Counted from the first letter of the stretch, positions 8,145-15,505 are shown. The stretch is DNA of 27,064 bases from Planctomycetota bacterium (GCA_016927125.1 JAFGNG010000179.1:1-27064); one strand, 5' to 3'. Notes: generated by a model not told the origin, from the letters alone. A program made the numbers and translations.

Positions 8145-8789
8145 ATGAAACGTCTATTTATTACAACCATTTTAATCGTTACCCTGGTAGTAATTGCTTT
8201 TACGCCAAGAGCCGAAGCCAATCTGATTTTGAATGGCAGCTTCGAATCCGGCCCTGAATTGCTTGAGGTGCCGGGTTTATGGCAAACTGTATTTCCACCC
8301 TCCACTGCGATTGATAACTGGACAGTAATTCAGTCTGACATCAATTACAAGGGAGCGTACTGGGAAGCTTCCGACGGGATCAACAGCCTTGACCTGAATG
8401 GTGATAACGGCCCCGGCGGGGTTGAACAAGCTTTCGCGACTGTCATCGGTGAAGAATATACCGTAACCTTTGACATGGCCGGCAACCCCAGCACTAATCC
8501 TGGAAATGACCCCAAAATCAAGTGGCTGAGAGTTGCAGCCGCGGGTGATTTCGAGGACTTCTCTTTTGATGTCACCGGCAAGACTAACGCTGCGATGGGT
8601 TATGAGAGCCACATCTGGAGCTTTACCGCGGTTAGCACCACCACTACGTTGCAGTTTATCAGCCTTGATAACACTCAGAAGTGGGGTCCGGTACTGGATA
8701 ATGTCGTGGTTATGATTCCGGAACCGGCAACTTTAGCGCTATTGAGCCTTGGCAGCCTGGTCTTGGTTATTCGCAGGCGCAGAGGGTAA
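8145..8789 (+). CDS. PEP-CTERM choice-of-anchor C (DUF642-like) protein
   Basis: 214 residues. Signal peptide at 1-25 (ends RAEA before NLILNGSFE). The body has NLILNGSFESG at the mature N-terminus, IDNWTV, and near the end SLDNTQKWGPVLDNVVV, together the pattern of the choice-of-anchor C / DUF642 family, a galactose-binding-like beta sandwich found in secreted proteins. The C-terminus from 191 reads IPEPATLALLSLGSLVLVIRRRRG, a PEP-CTERM sorting signal. The gene begins behind AAAAAGGA and lies 103 bases after the previous stop, so the two are likely co-transcribed. It has no sequence similarity that I can see to its three neighbours beyond signal and sorting tail. Carbohydrate or matrix binding is a family-based guess. 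Confidence 0.87.
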   Translation: MKRLFITTILIVTLVVIAFTPRAEANLILNGSFESGPELLEVPGLWQTVFPPSTAIDNWTVIQSDINYKGAYWEASDGINSLDLNGDNGPGGVEQAFATVIGEEYTVTFDMAGNPSTNPGNDPKIKWLRVAAAGDFEDFSFDVTGKTNAAMGYESHIWSFTAVSTTTTLQFISLDNTQKWGPVLDNVVVMIPEPATLALLSLGSLVLVIRRRRG

Positions 8790-8879
8790 GTCCACGCAGA
8801 TAGCGTGAGAAGAAGAAACACAGGGCGTGTTTTATGGAAAGTAAAAGGTTAGAGAAAAACAGATTAACGGAGAAATGTA

Positions 8880-9557
8880 ATGATTAGAAGACCTGTGATT
8901 CTCACCCTGTTGCTTTTCATGATGTTTTCGTGGACAGCGATGGGCGAGATGATCATTATCGAATTGAATTATGAATTCAGCGGCGCGACTTCCCCCACTG
9001 GCCCGACGCCATGGCTGACCGCAATCTTCGATGATGAAGGTACTCCCGGCTCGGTGATTTTAACCCTGGAGAATACTAACTTAGTAAATTTTGAGTATAC
9101 CAACGCCTGGTATCTAAACCTGGCTCCCTTGCTTAATCCGGCTGCCTTATCCTTTGCCGAGCTCAGCCGGGTGGGCACGTTTGACAATCCCGGGATCGGC
9201 GCTTCGGCCAACAACTACAAGGCCGATGGCGACGGGTATTACGATATCCTCTTTGATTTCAGTGAAAGTTTTGACGGCCGGTTTGGCGCCGGGGAATCGA
9301 TTGTCTATCTGATTACCGGGATTCCTACCCTGAGCGCACATTCTTTCAATCACCAGAGCACCCCCAGCGGCGGCAACGGAGTTTATCATTCCGCCGCGCA
9401 TATCAGCGCGATTTACTCTACCTTCAGCACCAGTATTGACAATTTCGGTTGTCCCGAGGGCAGTGGGTGGATTGGTGACACGGATGTCTCGGAACCGGCG
9501 TCAATATTCCTGCTGGCTTTAGGCGGAGCCGCAATGCTGCGCCGCCGGCAGAAATAA
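8880..9557 (+). CDS. PEP-CTERM secreted protein of unknown function
   Basis: 225 residues. Signal peptide about 1-22 (MIRRPVILTLLLFMMFSWTAMG). The middle is rich in small and aromatic residues and has SAHSFNHQSTPSGGNGVYHSAAHISAI near 160-186, in which several His could bind metal, but I do not recognise a named domain. Two cysteines are absent except Cys near 200 (FGCPEG). The tail from about 203 is VSEPASIFLLALGGAAMLRRRQK: a PEP-CTERM signal in which the first Pro of PEP is replaced by Ser, a tolerated variant. GGAG precedes the ATG by 6 bases. It is third in the four-gene cluster, 90 bases after the previous stop. Confidence 0.8.
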   Translation: MIRRPVILTLLLFMMFSWTAMGEMIIIELNYEFSGATSPTGPTPWLTAIFDDEGTPGSVILTLENTNLVNFEYTNAWYLNLAPLLNPAALSFAELSRVGTFDNPGIGASANNYKADGDGYYDILFDFSESFDGRFGAGESIVYLITGIPTLSAHSFNHQSTPSGGNGVYHSAAHISAIYSTFSTSIDNFGCPEGSGWIGDTDVSEPASIFLLALGGAAMLRRRQK

Positions 9558-9605
9558 CCAGGAAAGATAATGATGATATTTAATTATCTCAAAGGAGTTA
9601 ATGTG

Positions 9606-10247
9606 ATGAGAAAGCTTATAGCAATTCTGGCAGTGATTGCTGCGGTCTTGCTTCTCACCTCAATATCAATTTCAGCAAACGGCTTGCAGTATTACGATAC
9701 TTTTAATGCGTCTTTCGAGCAGGACTGGAATATAACTTCCGGCGGCGGCACAGGCTACAATGGCGGCGAGTGGTTTTATTATCCGCAAAGCGAATTGACC
9801 ACCCAATGGTTTTACAATGGGCCCTTTGATCCTGACCGCTGGAAACGGGTCTGGGGTTCAGTTTCAATTGACCCGCTGGATGTTAATTATTATGTAGAAT
9901 TCGCGATCAATTGGGCAACCCCGGTATGGGACCCCAGCGATCCTACAGGCGGTTCGGCGCCGCCGCTCCCGGAAGATATTGTGGGCGCTTTAGAGGAGGA
10001 TTTCATCGCGCATCAATCTTTATTCTCCTTTGATGAGCAAAATCCAGTACCCGGTTCTCCAATAGACTTTTATTTTGAAATCCTGGATTTTAACCCGGAA
10101 TGGATTTCGGTTGACTTTTATGGCATGAATGTCGCTGTCTGCGGTGAAATCTGGCACGAATGCGTACCCGAGCCAACCACCTTCGCTTTATTGGGAATCG
10201 GCGGCCTGGCAGTATTAATTCGGAAGCGCAAAAATGTTAAATCATAA
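9606..10247 (+). CDS. PEP-CTERM secreted protein of unknown function
   Basis: 213 residues from the ATG at 9606, chosen because AAAGGAG (9591-9597) stands 8 bases before it and MRKLIAILAVIAAVLLLTS then makes a normal signal peptide; GTG 9603 is an alternative, and an in-frame ATG at 9570 lies upstream of the ribosome-binding site and is unlikely. The mature part is rich in Trp, Tyr and Asp (EQDWNITSGGGTGYNGGEWFYYP) and reads like a beta-sandwich, but I do not recognise a family. Residues 187-213 (VPEPTTFALLGIGGLAVL, then IRKRKNVKS) form the PEP-CTERM sorting signal. It is the last gene of the cluster, followed by an inverted repeat and a hairpin terminator. Confidence 0.82.
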   Translation: MRKLIAILAVIAAVLLLTSISISANGLQYYDTFNASFEQDWNITSGGGTGYNGGEWFYYPQSELTTQWFYNGPFDPDRWKRVWGSVSIDPLDVNYYVEFAINWATPVWDPSDPTGGSAPPLPEDIVGALEEDFIAHQSLFSFDEQNPVPGSPIDFYFEILDFNPEWISVDFYGMNVAVCGEIWHECVPEPTTFALLGIGGLAVLIRKRKNVKS

Positions 10248-10291
10248 AATCAACGTTCCTCAAAAATAACTCTCTTCATACGTTGATTTTA
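10245..10291. repeat. Inverted repeat at the end of the PEP-CTERM cluster
   Basis: TAAAATCAACG (10245-10255) and CGTTGATTTTA (10281-10291) pair perfectly over 11 bases around a 25-base loop. The left arm overlaps the stop codon of the last PEP-CTERM gene. It may protect the mRNA end or assist the terminator that follows 7 bases on. Confidence 0.5.
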
Positions 10292-10297
10292 GTTTCG

Positions 10298-10329
10298 TGG
10301 CTAACCGATCTGCTGGGATCGGTTAGCCA
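10298..10329 (+). terminator. Hairpin terminator of the PEP-CTERM cluster
   Basis: TGGCTAACCGATC (10298-10310) and GATCGGTTAGCCA (10317-10329) pair perfectly over 13 bases around a 6-base loop. The tail TAATTTCTG is only moderately T-rich, so it may be an imperfect or bidirectional terminator. Confidence 0.65.
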
Positions 10330-10492
10330 TAATTTCTGATAAAACACAGCCAAGATGATATTACGAGGCTTTAGGACAGGATGGCTATAACGCAGGTAAT
10401 TTATTAACTAATTCGATGGTAGGCCTGCAATGTCAAATAACGTTCAAATCAAAAATAATGTTAAAGAGGGTTAGTATCGGCCACTCTGGATA

Positions 10493-10620
10493 TTATCTAA
10501 ACAATATCTGACAAACGAGTTACTACCGCAGACAGCTTATTCTGATTATTTCAAGCAATTTCGAAAGGCAATTCAAGGTTTTCCCCTATTTAAAAATTCC
10601 GAGGTTAAGGTATTAATATA
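10493..10620 (+). promoter_or_regulatory. Regulatory element B (TTTCAAGCA-N25-CCCCTATTT)
   Basis: TTTCAAGCA (10549-10557) and CCCCTATTT (10583-10591) repeat elements A and C with the same 34-base phasing. TTATCTAA at 10493 and the TTACTACC segment align with element A. TATTAA/TAATAT (10611-10619), 28 bases after the start of CCCCTATTT, is a good -10 candidate. A Shine-Dalgarno-like AAAGGAG follows at 10712, 129 bases after CCCCTATTT (132 in A, 123 in C). The product would be a transcript ending at the terminator 10983-11024, before the kinase gene. Confidence 0.6.
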
Positions 10621-11024
10621 AGTGTGATCGCTATTAACCTGGCTTAATCAAAACGGGAAAACTTAGTAAAAGCATCAGAAAGCTATTATCTTTTTCTGCG
10701 CTTTAACCAGGAAAGGAGATTCAAATAGTAGGGTTTTTCCTGAGCTGGGAAATAACCTTTTACGGGTAGCTTTTAATTCGTGTTGAAACAAAGGAGGATG
10801 CAATAAGTGGATAAACAATAGCTGATGTATTTGGGACAGTGGCTCATAGCAAAGTACACTGTAAGCAAGGATTAAAGCAATAACAGAGTTTTAAAAGACA
10901 CAATTGTATTACAAAAAAAAGAAAAACCCCTCCTTCTTACCAAATGGTAGAAGGCCCCTAATAAAAGAACTCTCCTCATCGTTACCGGCAGGGCGCGAAA
11001 TTTATGCGCCCTGTCGGTATTTTT
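10620..11024 (+). ncRNA. Candidate structured non-coding (or micro-peptide) transcript
   Basis: A promoter-like element (B) points into about 400 bases that end in a strong intrinsic terminator and hold no convincing gene. Inside are a 6-base hairpin ACAGTG/CACTGT near 10835-10861, a hairpin CCTTCT-ACC/GGT-AGAAGG (10932-10954) and the terminator stem. Two strong Shine-Dalgarno sites (10712 and 10790) are followed only by stop-rich frames; the second leads to GTG GAT AAA CAA TAG (10807-10821), a four-codon frame. Together with 10330-10492 this accounts for the 876-base gap before the kinase gene. No known RNA family is recognised. Confidence 0.35.
10983..11024 (+). terminator. Strong intrinsic terminator upstream of the kinase gene
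   Basis: TACCGGCAGGGCGC (10983-10996) and GCGCCCTGTCGGTA (11006-11019) pair over 14 bases with a single G-T wobble around a 9-base loop, followed by five T residues. It ends 99 bases before the kinase start codon, so the kinase needs its own promoter or read-through. Confidence 0.88.
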
Positions 11025-11054
11025 ATCCCAAAAACTTGCCAAACCCCAATTCTA

Positions 11055-11090
11055 GTAGTACATTACTACATGGGGATAAATTGGGGATAA
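11055..11090. promoter_or_regulatory. Operator-like dyad and direct repeat before the kinase gene
   Basis: GTAGTA-CAT-TACTAC (11055-11069) is a perfect dyad, directly followed by two tandem copies of a TGGGGATAA unit (11071-11079 and 11082-11090). AATTGGGG in the second copy is also the reverse complement of CCCCAATT near 11044. The cluster lies between the terminator and the kinase start codon, where a promoter must be, and is likely a protein-binding site; the protein is unknown. Confidence 0.4.
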
Positions 11091-11123
11091 AGTACACTAG
11101 AAGTAAAACGATGAGGGACTCAG

Positions 11124-13880
11124 ATGGATAAACAGAAAGTCCTACGGGTAGGATTATACCTACTCGTAGGTGCGACTATACTTGTTGGTCTGTATTTATG
11201 TAATCTGCATAGTTATTTACTGTTCCATGTTATTTCAGAGTTCTTCAGTATAGCAGTAGCCTTTGCTATTTTTCTGATTACCTGGAATTGCCGCCGCTTT
11301 ATCCGTAATAACTACAGTGCTTTTATCGGCATAGCCTTTTTGTCTATCGGCTGCCTGGATCTGGTGTACACTTTGGCCTACCAGGGCATGGGTGTGTTTC
11401 CGGGGTATGATGCAAACCTTTCCACCCAGTTGTGGCTTGCCTCCCGTTATTTTCAGAGTATCTCTTTTGTTATCGCCTCGTGGTTTATCACCAGGAAAGT
11501 AAGGCATGGATTGCTCGCTGCTGGTTATCTGGCGATAATGGCAATAACGTTAGCTTCAATAATTTATTGGCATAACTTTCCGGTTTGTTTCATCGCAGGT
11601 ACCGGGCTGACAAGCTTTAAAATCATCAGTGAATATATTATTATCGGCCTGTTTGCCTTGGCGATTTTGCTGCTGCTGGTTAACCATAGGCATTTCCATA
11701 AATCTACAGTTATCTTTGTGGCTTCGAGTTTAATCATCTCAATCGCTTCGGAACTGGTCTTTGCCATTTATACAAATCACTCCGGAGCAGCTGATTTGAT
11801 GGGGCATTACTTAAAAATTATCGCCTTTTACCTGATTTACCGGGCGCTGGTGAAAAGCCAACTCATCGATCCGTACAGTACCTTATTCCGCGATCTGACC
11901 CAAAATGAAAAAACCCTTAACCGGGCGCTGGAAGTGGCCAGGAGTCGCACCAATGAGATAATTTCCCTTCTGGATGTTACCAGGGCCGCCCTCGCCAGCA
12001 CGAGTTTTAAGGAAACCGCGCAGCATACCCTCAATAATTGTATCCGGCTGATCGGTGCCCAGGGCGGTTATCTGCTGCTGTTCAGCAAAAACCCCGACCA
12101 GGATCATGAGATCGTTGCTGCCACCTCCGCAAAATTACAAGAAGGCCTCAATAATAAAATTATAGGTAAAATTCAGGCTGAAATATTAGACACCATGGCA
12201 GCCAGCTATCATAACGAGATCGCGGAATCGAACCAGGACTATATGATCGATAACCTCATCGGCGCACCGCTGATTAGTAACGACGAAGTCCAAGGGCTGA
12301 TGATTTTACTCAATAAAAACCAAAAAATTACCAGGAATGACTCCAGGTTGGTTATGGCTTTCGCAAAATTGGCTACCATTGCCTTACAGAACTTCCGGGC
12401 AGTCTCTGCGCTTAGGAACGAACGGCAACAACTGGAGAATATCCTTAATAGCATGCAGGACGCGGTTTATATTGTCGGCCAGGATTATCAGATTGAATAT
12501 GCCAATCCGGCAATGCAGAGACTCTTCGGAAACCACGCAGGCAAGAAATGCTATGACTATTTGTGCGCATCCAACGAGCCGTGTCAGATGTGCAAGTTGT
12601 CTAATATCCTCAACGGCGAGATTTCACGAGTAGAATTTGCAGCGCAAAATGGCAGGATCTATGATGCCATCGATGCCCCGATTGCCAACTCTGAGACTCA
12701 TGCCATCTCGAAATTGAAGATTATGCGCGATATAACTGAAATCAAAAGCGTGCAGGAAGAAATACGCAATCTTGCTAAATTCCCCTCGGAAAACCCCTTT
12801 CCAGTACTCCGGATCTCGATTCGGGGAGAGGTGTTGTATGCGAATAATGCCAGCTCCGCTTTGCTGCGGCACTGGGATGAGGTAGCGGGAGAGCAGATCC
12901 CTGATTATTGGCAGCGCATGATTAATCAAGCCATTACCACGGGAGAACGCATAATCATCGAGGAAGATCTGGATCGGACAACGGTTTCATTTGCGATCAC
13001 GCCCGTCAAAGACAATGAATATGTCAATATCTACGGCCGGGATATTACCGAATACCGGCAGATTGAGAAACAATTACAACAGGCAAATCTCGGACTTGAA
13101 AAGCGGGTGGAGGAACGGACCGAGCAACTTCAGGAAACTGTCAATGAGCTTGGCGAAGAAGTGCGTGAACATCTGCAGACTGAGGAAGAGCTGGTCAAGA
13201 ACCAGAAGCGGCTGCGGGCGCTATCTTCGGAATTGACCATGGTCGCTGAAAGGGAACGGCGGGAAATTGCAACCCAAATGCATGATTCCATTGGCCAGTT
13301 GCTGGCGTTTTCCAAGAAAGAGCTGGGAGTTCTGATTAAAACCGCGCCGGGAAATATCAAGGGGCAACTCCGGTACGTTTGGGAACTGATCCGGCAATCT
13401 GTGGAACAGACCAGGAGCCTGACCTTCAAGTTAACTTCAGCCACGCTGTATACGGTGGGATTAGAAGCTGCCCTCGAAGAATTGGCGGATGATTTTTCGG
13501 AGAAAGAGGATTTCAACTGCCATTTCACCGGTTGCGGCCAGGCTCAATCCCTGCCAGAGCAAACTCAAATCCCCCTGTATCGGGCAGTACGGGAATTATT
13601 AATTAACGCCGCCAAACACTCCGAGGCAAAAAATGTGTGGATTTCCACGAAAAAAACCGACAATAGTTACCAGATATTAGTTAAGGATGATGGCATCGGT
13701 TTCAAGATTGATGATACTGGAGATAAAACCAAGAATTTAGAAAGTTTCGGTTTGTTCAGTCTCCGGGAAAGACTGGCCAACCTTGGGGGGCACTTGGAGG
13801 TCAGTTCAACCGTTGGCGAGGGGACAAAGATAATCTTAACCACTCCGCTAACAATGGAGGTTTTGGCAGGGGAAGAATAA
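11124..13880 (+). CDS. MASE3-GAF-PAS-PAS sensor histidine kinase (HisKA_3 type)
   Basis: A 918-residue inner-membrane sensor kinase. Residues 1-245 form the MASE3 membrane sensor (several helices; YLKIIAFYLIYRALV is typical of its end). A GAF domain spans about 280-415, a first PAS about 425-545 and a second PAS about 555-665, with coiled coil 665-715. The dimerisation/phosphoacceptor motif REIATQMHDSIGQ puts the phosphorylated His at 720 (HisKA_3), and the ATPase has N828 (ELLINAAKH) and DDGIGF at 855-860. The first PAS carries a Cys cluster, C476, C481, C487 and C490, of a kind seen in some PAS modules, which could bind metal or sense redox. GAGGG precedes the ATG. The response regulator follows after 3 bases, so they are a cognate pair. 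The signal sensed is unknown. Confidence 0.93.
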   Translation: MDKQKVLRVGLYLLVGATILVGLYLCNLHSYLLFHVISEFFSIAVAFAIFLITWNCRRFIRNNYSAFIGIAFLSIGCLDLVYTLAYQGMGVFPGYDANLSTQLWLASRYFQSISFVIASWFITRKVRHGLLAAGYLAIMAITLASIIYWHNFPVCFIAGTGLTSFKIISEYIIIGLFALAILLLLVNHRHFHKSTVIFVASSLIISIASELVFAIYTNHSGAADLMGHYLKIIAFYLIYRALVKSQLIDPYSTLFRDLTQNEKTLNRALEVARSRTNEIISLLDVTRAALASTSFKETAQHTLNNCIRLIGAQGGYLLLFSKNPDQDHEIVAATSAKLQEGLNNKIIGKIQAEILDTMAASYHNEIAESNQDYMIDNLIGAPLISNDEVQGLMILLNKNQKITRNDSRLVMAFAKLATIALQNFRAVSALRNERQQLENILNSMQDAVYIVGQDYQIEYANPAMQRLFGNHAGKKCYDYLCASNEPCQMCKLSNILNGEISRVEFAAQNGRIYDAIDAPIANSETHAISKLKIMRDITEIKSVQEEIRNLAKFPSENPFPVLRISIRGEVLYANNASSALLRHWDEVAGEQIPDYWQRMINQAITTGERIIIEEDLDRTTVSFAITPVKDNEYVNIYGRDITEYRQIEKQLQQANLGLEKRVEERTEQLQETVNELGEEVREHLQTEEELVKNQKRLRALSSELTMVAERERREIATQMHDSIGQLLAFSKKELGVLIKTAPGNIKGQLRYVWELIRQSVEQTRSLTFKLTSATLYTVGLEAALEELADDFSEKEDFNCHFTGCGQAQSLPEQTQIPLYRAVRELLINAAKHSEAKNVWISTKKTDNSYQILVKDDGIGFKIDDTGDKTKNLESFGLFSLRERLANLGGHLEVSSTVGEGTKIILTTPLTMEVLAGEE

Positions 13881-13883
13881 ACT

Positions 13884-14537
13884 ATGACTATTCGGATAAT
13901 CTTAGCAGATGACCATAAAATACTACGTGATGGTTTAAGCTTGATGATCGAGAGCGAAGGCGATATGGAAATTATCGGCCAGGCGGAAAACGGCTATGAG
14001 GCAGTTAGGCTGGCCAAGGAACTCTCCCCCGATCTGGTTATTATGGACATCGAAATGCCCGAACTAAACGGCATTGAGGCCACCCGGCAGATTGTCAAAG
14101 AACATCCCAAGGTTAAGGTCATTGCCTTGTCAATGCACGCCAACAAGAAACTGATCCGGGAAATGTTTGCCGCTGGCGCCAAGGGATATCTGCTCAAGGA
14201 TTGCGAGTATGAGGAATTGTTGAATGCTGTTCGGATAGTGACCGCAGGCAAGACTTACTTAACCCCGGCAATCACAGGGCTCGTGGTTGACAATTATATG
14301 CTCGGGGCCGATGCCGAGAAAGACAGCCCCTATACCATCCTCTCGGACCGTGAACGCGAAGTCTTACAACTGCTTACGGAGGGTAAAACCACGAAACAAA
14401 TCGCTATGATGCTGCATATCAGCCCCAAGACGGTCGAAGGCCATCGCACCCGTATTATGAATAAACTCAACATCGATACCATCGCCAACCTGACCAAGTA
14501 TGCAATTCAAGAAGGATTAACCTCGCCAGATATCTAA
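13884..14537 (+). CDS. NarL/FixJ-family response regulator
   Basis: 217 residues, normal for the family. The receiver domain (1-120) has the acidic pair D9/D10, phosphoacceptor D55 (VIMDIEMP), S83 in place of the usual Ser/Thr and K105 (YLLKD). A LuxR/GerE-type helix-turn-helix occupies about 149-212, with LSDREREVLQLLTEGKTTKQIA and the recognition helix SPKTVEGHRTRIMNKL. Phosphorylation by the kinase just upstream should promote DNA binding and dimerisation. The ATG lies 3 bases after the kinase stop, and AGGGGAAG inside the kinase end supplies its ribosome-binding site. Element C, with a perfect palindrome, starts right behind the gene; NarL-family proteins bind dyads with heptamers like TACYYMT, and TTCCCCT in the element resembles this. 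Confidence 0.95.
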   Translation: MTIRIILADDHKILRDGLSLMIESEGDMEIIGQAENGYEAVRLAKELSPDLVIMDIEMPELNGIEATRQIVKEHPKVKVIALSMHANKKLIREMFAAGAKGYLLKDCEYEELLNAVRIVTAGKTYLTPAITGLVVDNYMLGADAEKDSPYTILSDREREVLQLLTEGKTTKQIAMMLHISPKTVEGHRTRIMNKLNIDTIANLTKYAIQEGLTSPDI

Positions 14538-14589
14538 TATCTTGCCAAACAACAGGTTACGATTAAAAACCCACCGCTAAGCCAATCCG

Positions 14590-14663
14590 TTTCAAGCAAT
14601 AAAGAAGCTCAAATAGGGGTTTTCCCCTATTTGATTCCTGGCTCCAACCTTTAAGCTAATAGA
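14590..14663 (+). promoter_or_regulatory. Regulatory element C with perfect palindrome, before the redox genes
   Basis: TTTCAAGCA (14590-14598) and CCCCTATTT (14624-14632) keep the exact 34-base phasing of elements A and B. Here the second half is extended to a perfect inverted repeat, CAAATAGGGG-TTTT-CCCCTATTTG (14610-14633); in A and B the left arm is only AAGG. TAATAG (14658-14663) is a possible -10 box. The palindrome could be mistaken for a terminator of the regulator gene, but it has no T-run after the right arm and its conservation across promoters favours an operator. Confidence 0.6.
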
Positions 14664-14805
14664 TAGTCAGATAGTCAGTTCTAACTTTAATAATAGTGAG
14701 GGGTTGAATAAATTGAAGAGCGCCCAATCTTACACGTATATAAACCAAGGAGCTTACGTGAGAGATAAAATATTATTAATAAAAAATGCGGGGGAAAGGC
14801 GGCGC

Positions 14806-15000
14806 ATGATAAAAGTTTCAGTGAACCAGGAGCTGTGCCAGGGCGCAGGTATATGCGAAAGCATTTGCCCTGAAGTTTTTGAATTAATCGATGACGAGAT
14901 CGCGCAAGTAAAAATGGAGATCATACCTGAAAAGTATGAAGTTGCCTGCCGGAGAGCCGTAGATAGTTGCCCTGCGCAAGCGATTAGAATCGAGGAATGA
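14806..15000 (+). CDS. Small 3Fe-4S-type ferredoxin
   Basis: 64 residues from ATG 14806, which follows GGGGGAAAGG and gives the family's usual length and start (MIKVSVNQELC). Cluster ligands would be C11, C17 and C55, with C21 also present: the motif is CQGAGICESICP, in which the second Cys of a 4Fe-4S motif (C-x2-C-x2-C-x3-C) is Ala14. This favours a [3Fe-4S] or labile cluster. C48 is an extra cysteine. An in-frame GTG at 14758 behind AAGGAG (14747-14752) would add 16 residues (RDKILLIKNAGERRR) and fits the leader length seen at elements A and B, so it remains a real alternative. It is a soluble electron carrier, first of a group with desulfoferrodoxin, redoxin and ferritin. Confidence 0.85.
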   Translation: MIKVSVNQELCQGAGICESICPEVFELIDDEIAQVKMEIIPEKYEVACRRAVDSCPAQAIRIEE

Positions 15001-15050
15001 GGGGTTTTTAAAATTAAAGTACAATTAAATACAACTAAGGGAGAAGTGTG

Positions 15051-15425
15051 ATGATTAAAAAATTAGGTATCTATGCCTGTCAGCCTTGTGGGGTAGTAGC
15101 AGAAGCCTTAACTAACAGCAATGAGCAACTGGTGTGTTGCGACCAGCCGATGGCTGAGCTGACGGCTAAAACCTCGGATGAAGGCAAGGAAAAGCATGTC
15201 CCGATTGTGGAAAGACGGCAAGACAGCATCAAGATTAAGGTGGGAAGCAACCCGCATCCCATGGAAGAAAAGCACTATATCCAATGGATTGATGTAATTG
15301 TTGACAACAAGGCTTACCGGCAATTTTTAAAACCTGGCCAGGCTCCGGAGGTGATCTTTCCGATCACCGATAAAAACATCATTGTCCGCGAGTACTGCAA
15401 CGTCCACGGTTTGTGGAAAAATTGA
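15051..15425 (+). CDS. dfx: Desulfoferrodoxin (superoxide reductase, class I)
   Basis: 124 residues from ATG 15051; AAGGGAG precedes it and GTG 15048 is an alternative. The N-terminal desulforedoxin-like domain has C10, C13, C29 and C30, which bind a structural iron. The C-terminal superoxide reductase domain has E47/K48, H49, H69, H75, C116 and H119, which match the numbering of the Fe(Cys)(His)4 catalytic centre of the Desulfovibrio protein. It reduces superoxide to hydrogen peroxide without making oxygen and is typical of anaerobes. The electron donor is normally rubredoxin; the adjacent ferredoxin and redoxin are possible partners. It lies 50 bases after the ferredoxin stop codon, so they are probably one operon. 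Confidence 0.97.
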   Translation: MIKKLGIYACQPCGVVAEALTNSNEQLVCCDQPMAELTAKTSDEGKEKHVPIVERRQDSIKIKVGSNPHPMEEKHYIQWIDVIVDNKAYRQFLKPGQAPEVIFPITDKNIIVREYCNVHGLWKN

Positions 15426-15505
15426 GGGAACCATCAAGTAAATGTCGATATTAAAAAAAGTGCAGTACCGTTCACTTTAATTATAAGTCCCGAAAGGAGC
15501 CAAGT

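Noticed and set aside
8070..10856. CTCATAGCAAAG shared by 8070-8081 and 10845-10856
   Set aside because: A 12-base match is expected by chance several times in 27 kb and the flanks differ.
11071..11090. GGGGATAAA repeats as further copies of the CCCCTATTT element
   Set aside because: CCCCTATTT is the mirror image, not the reverse complement, of GGGGATAAA, so they are not the same motif; the TTTCAAGCA half is also missing.
10904..11131. 75-codon open frame before the kinase
   Set aside because: It runs through a hairpin and a strong terminator, has a TTG-type start without a ribosome-binding site and no resemblance to known proteins.
14610..14633. Element C palindrome as a terminator of the response regulator gene
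   Set aside because: No T-run follows the right arm and the right half is conserved in promoters A and B.
14704..14805. Long N-terminal extension of the ferredoxin starting at TTG 14704
   Set aside because: The extension is not ferredoxin-like and the ATG at 14806 has a good ribosome-binding site; GTG 14758 stays as an alternative.
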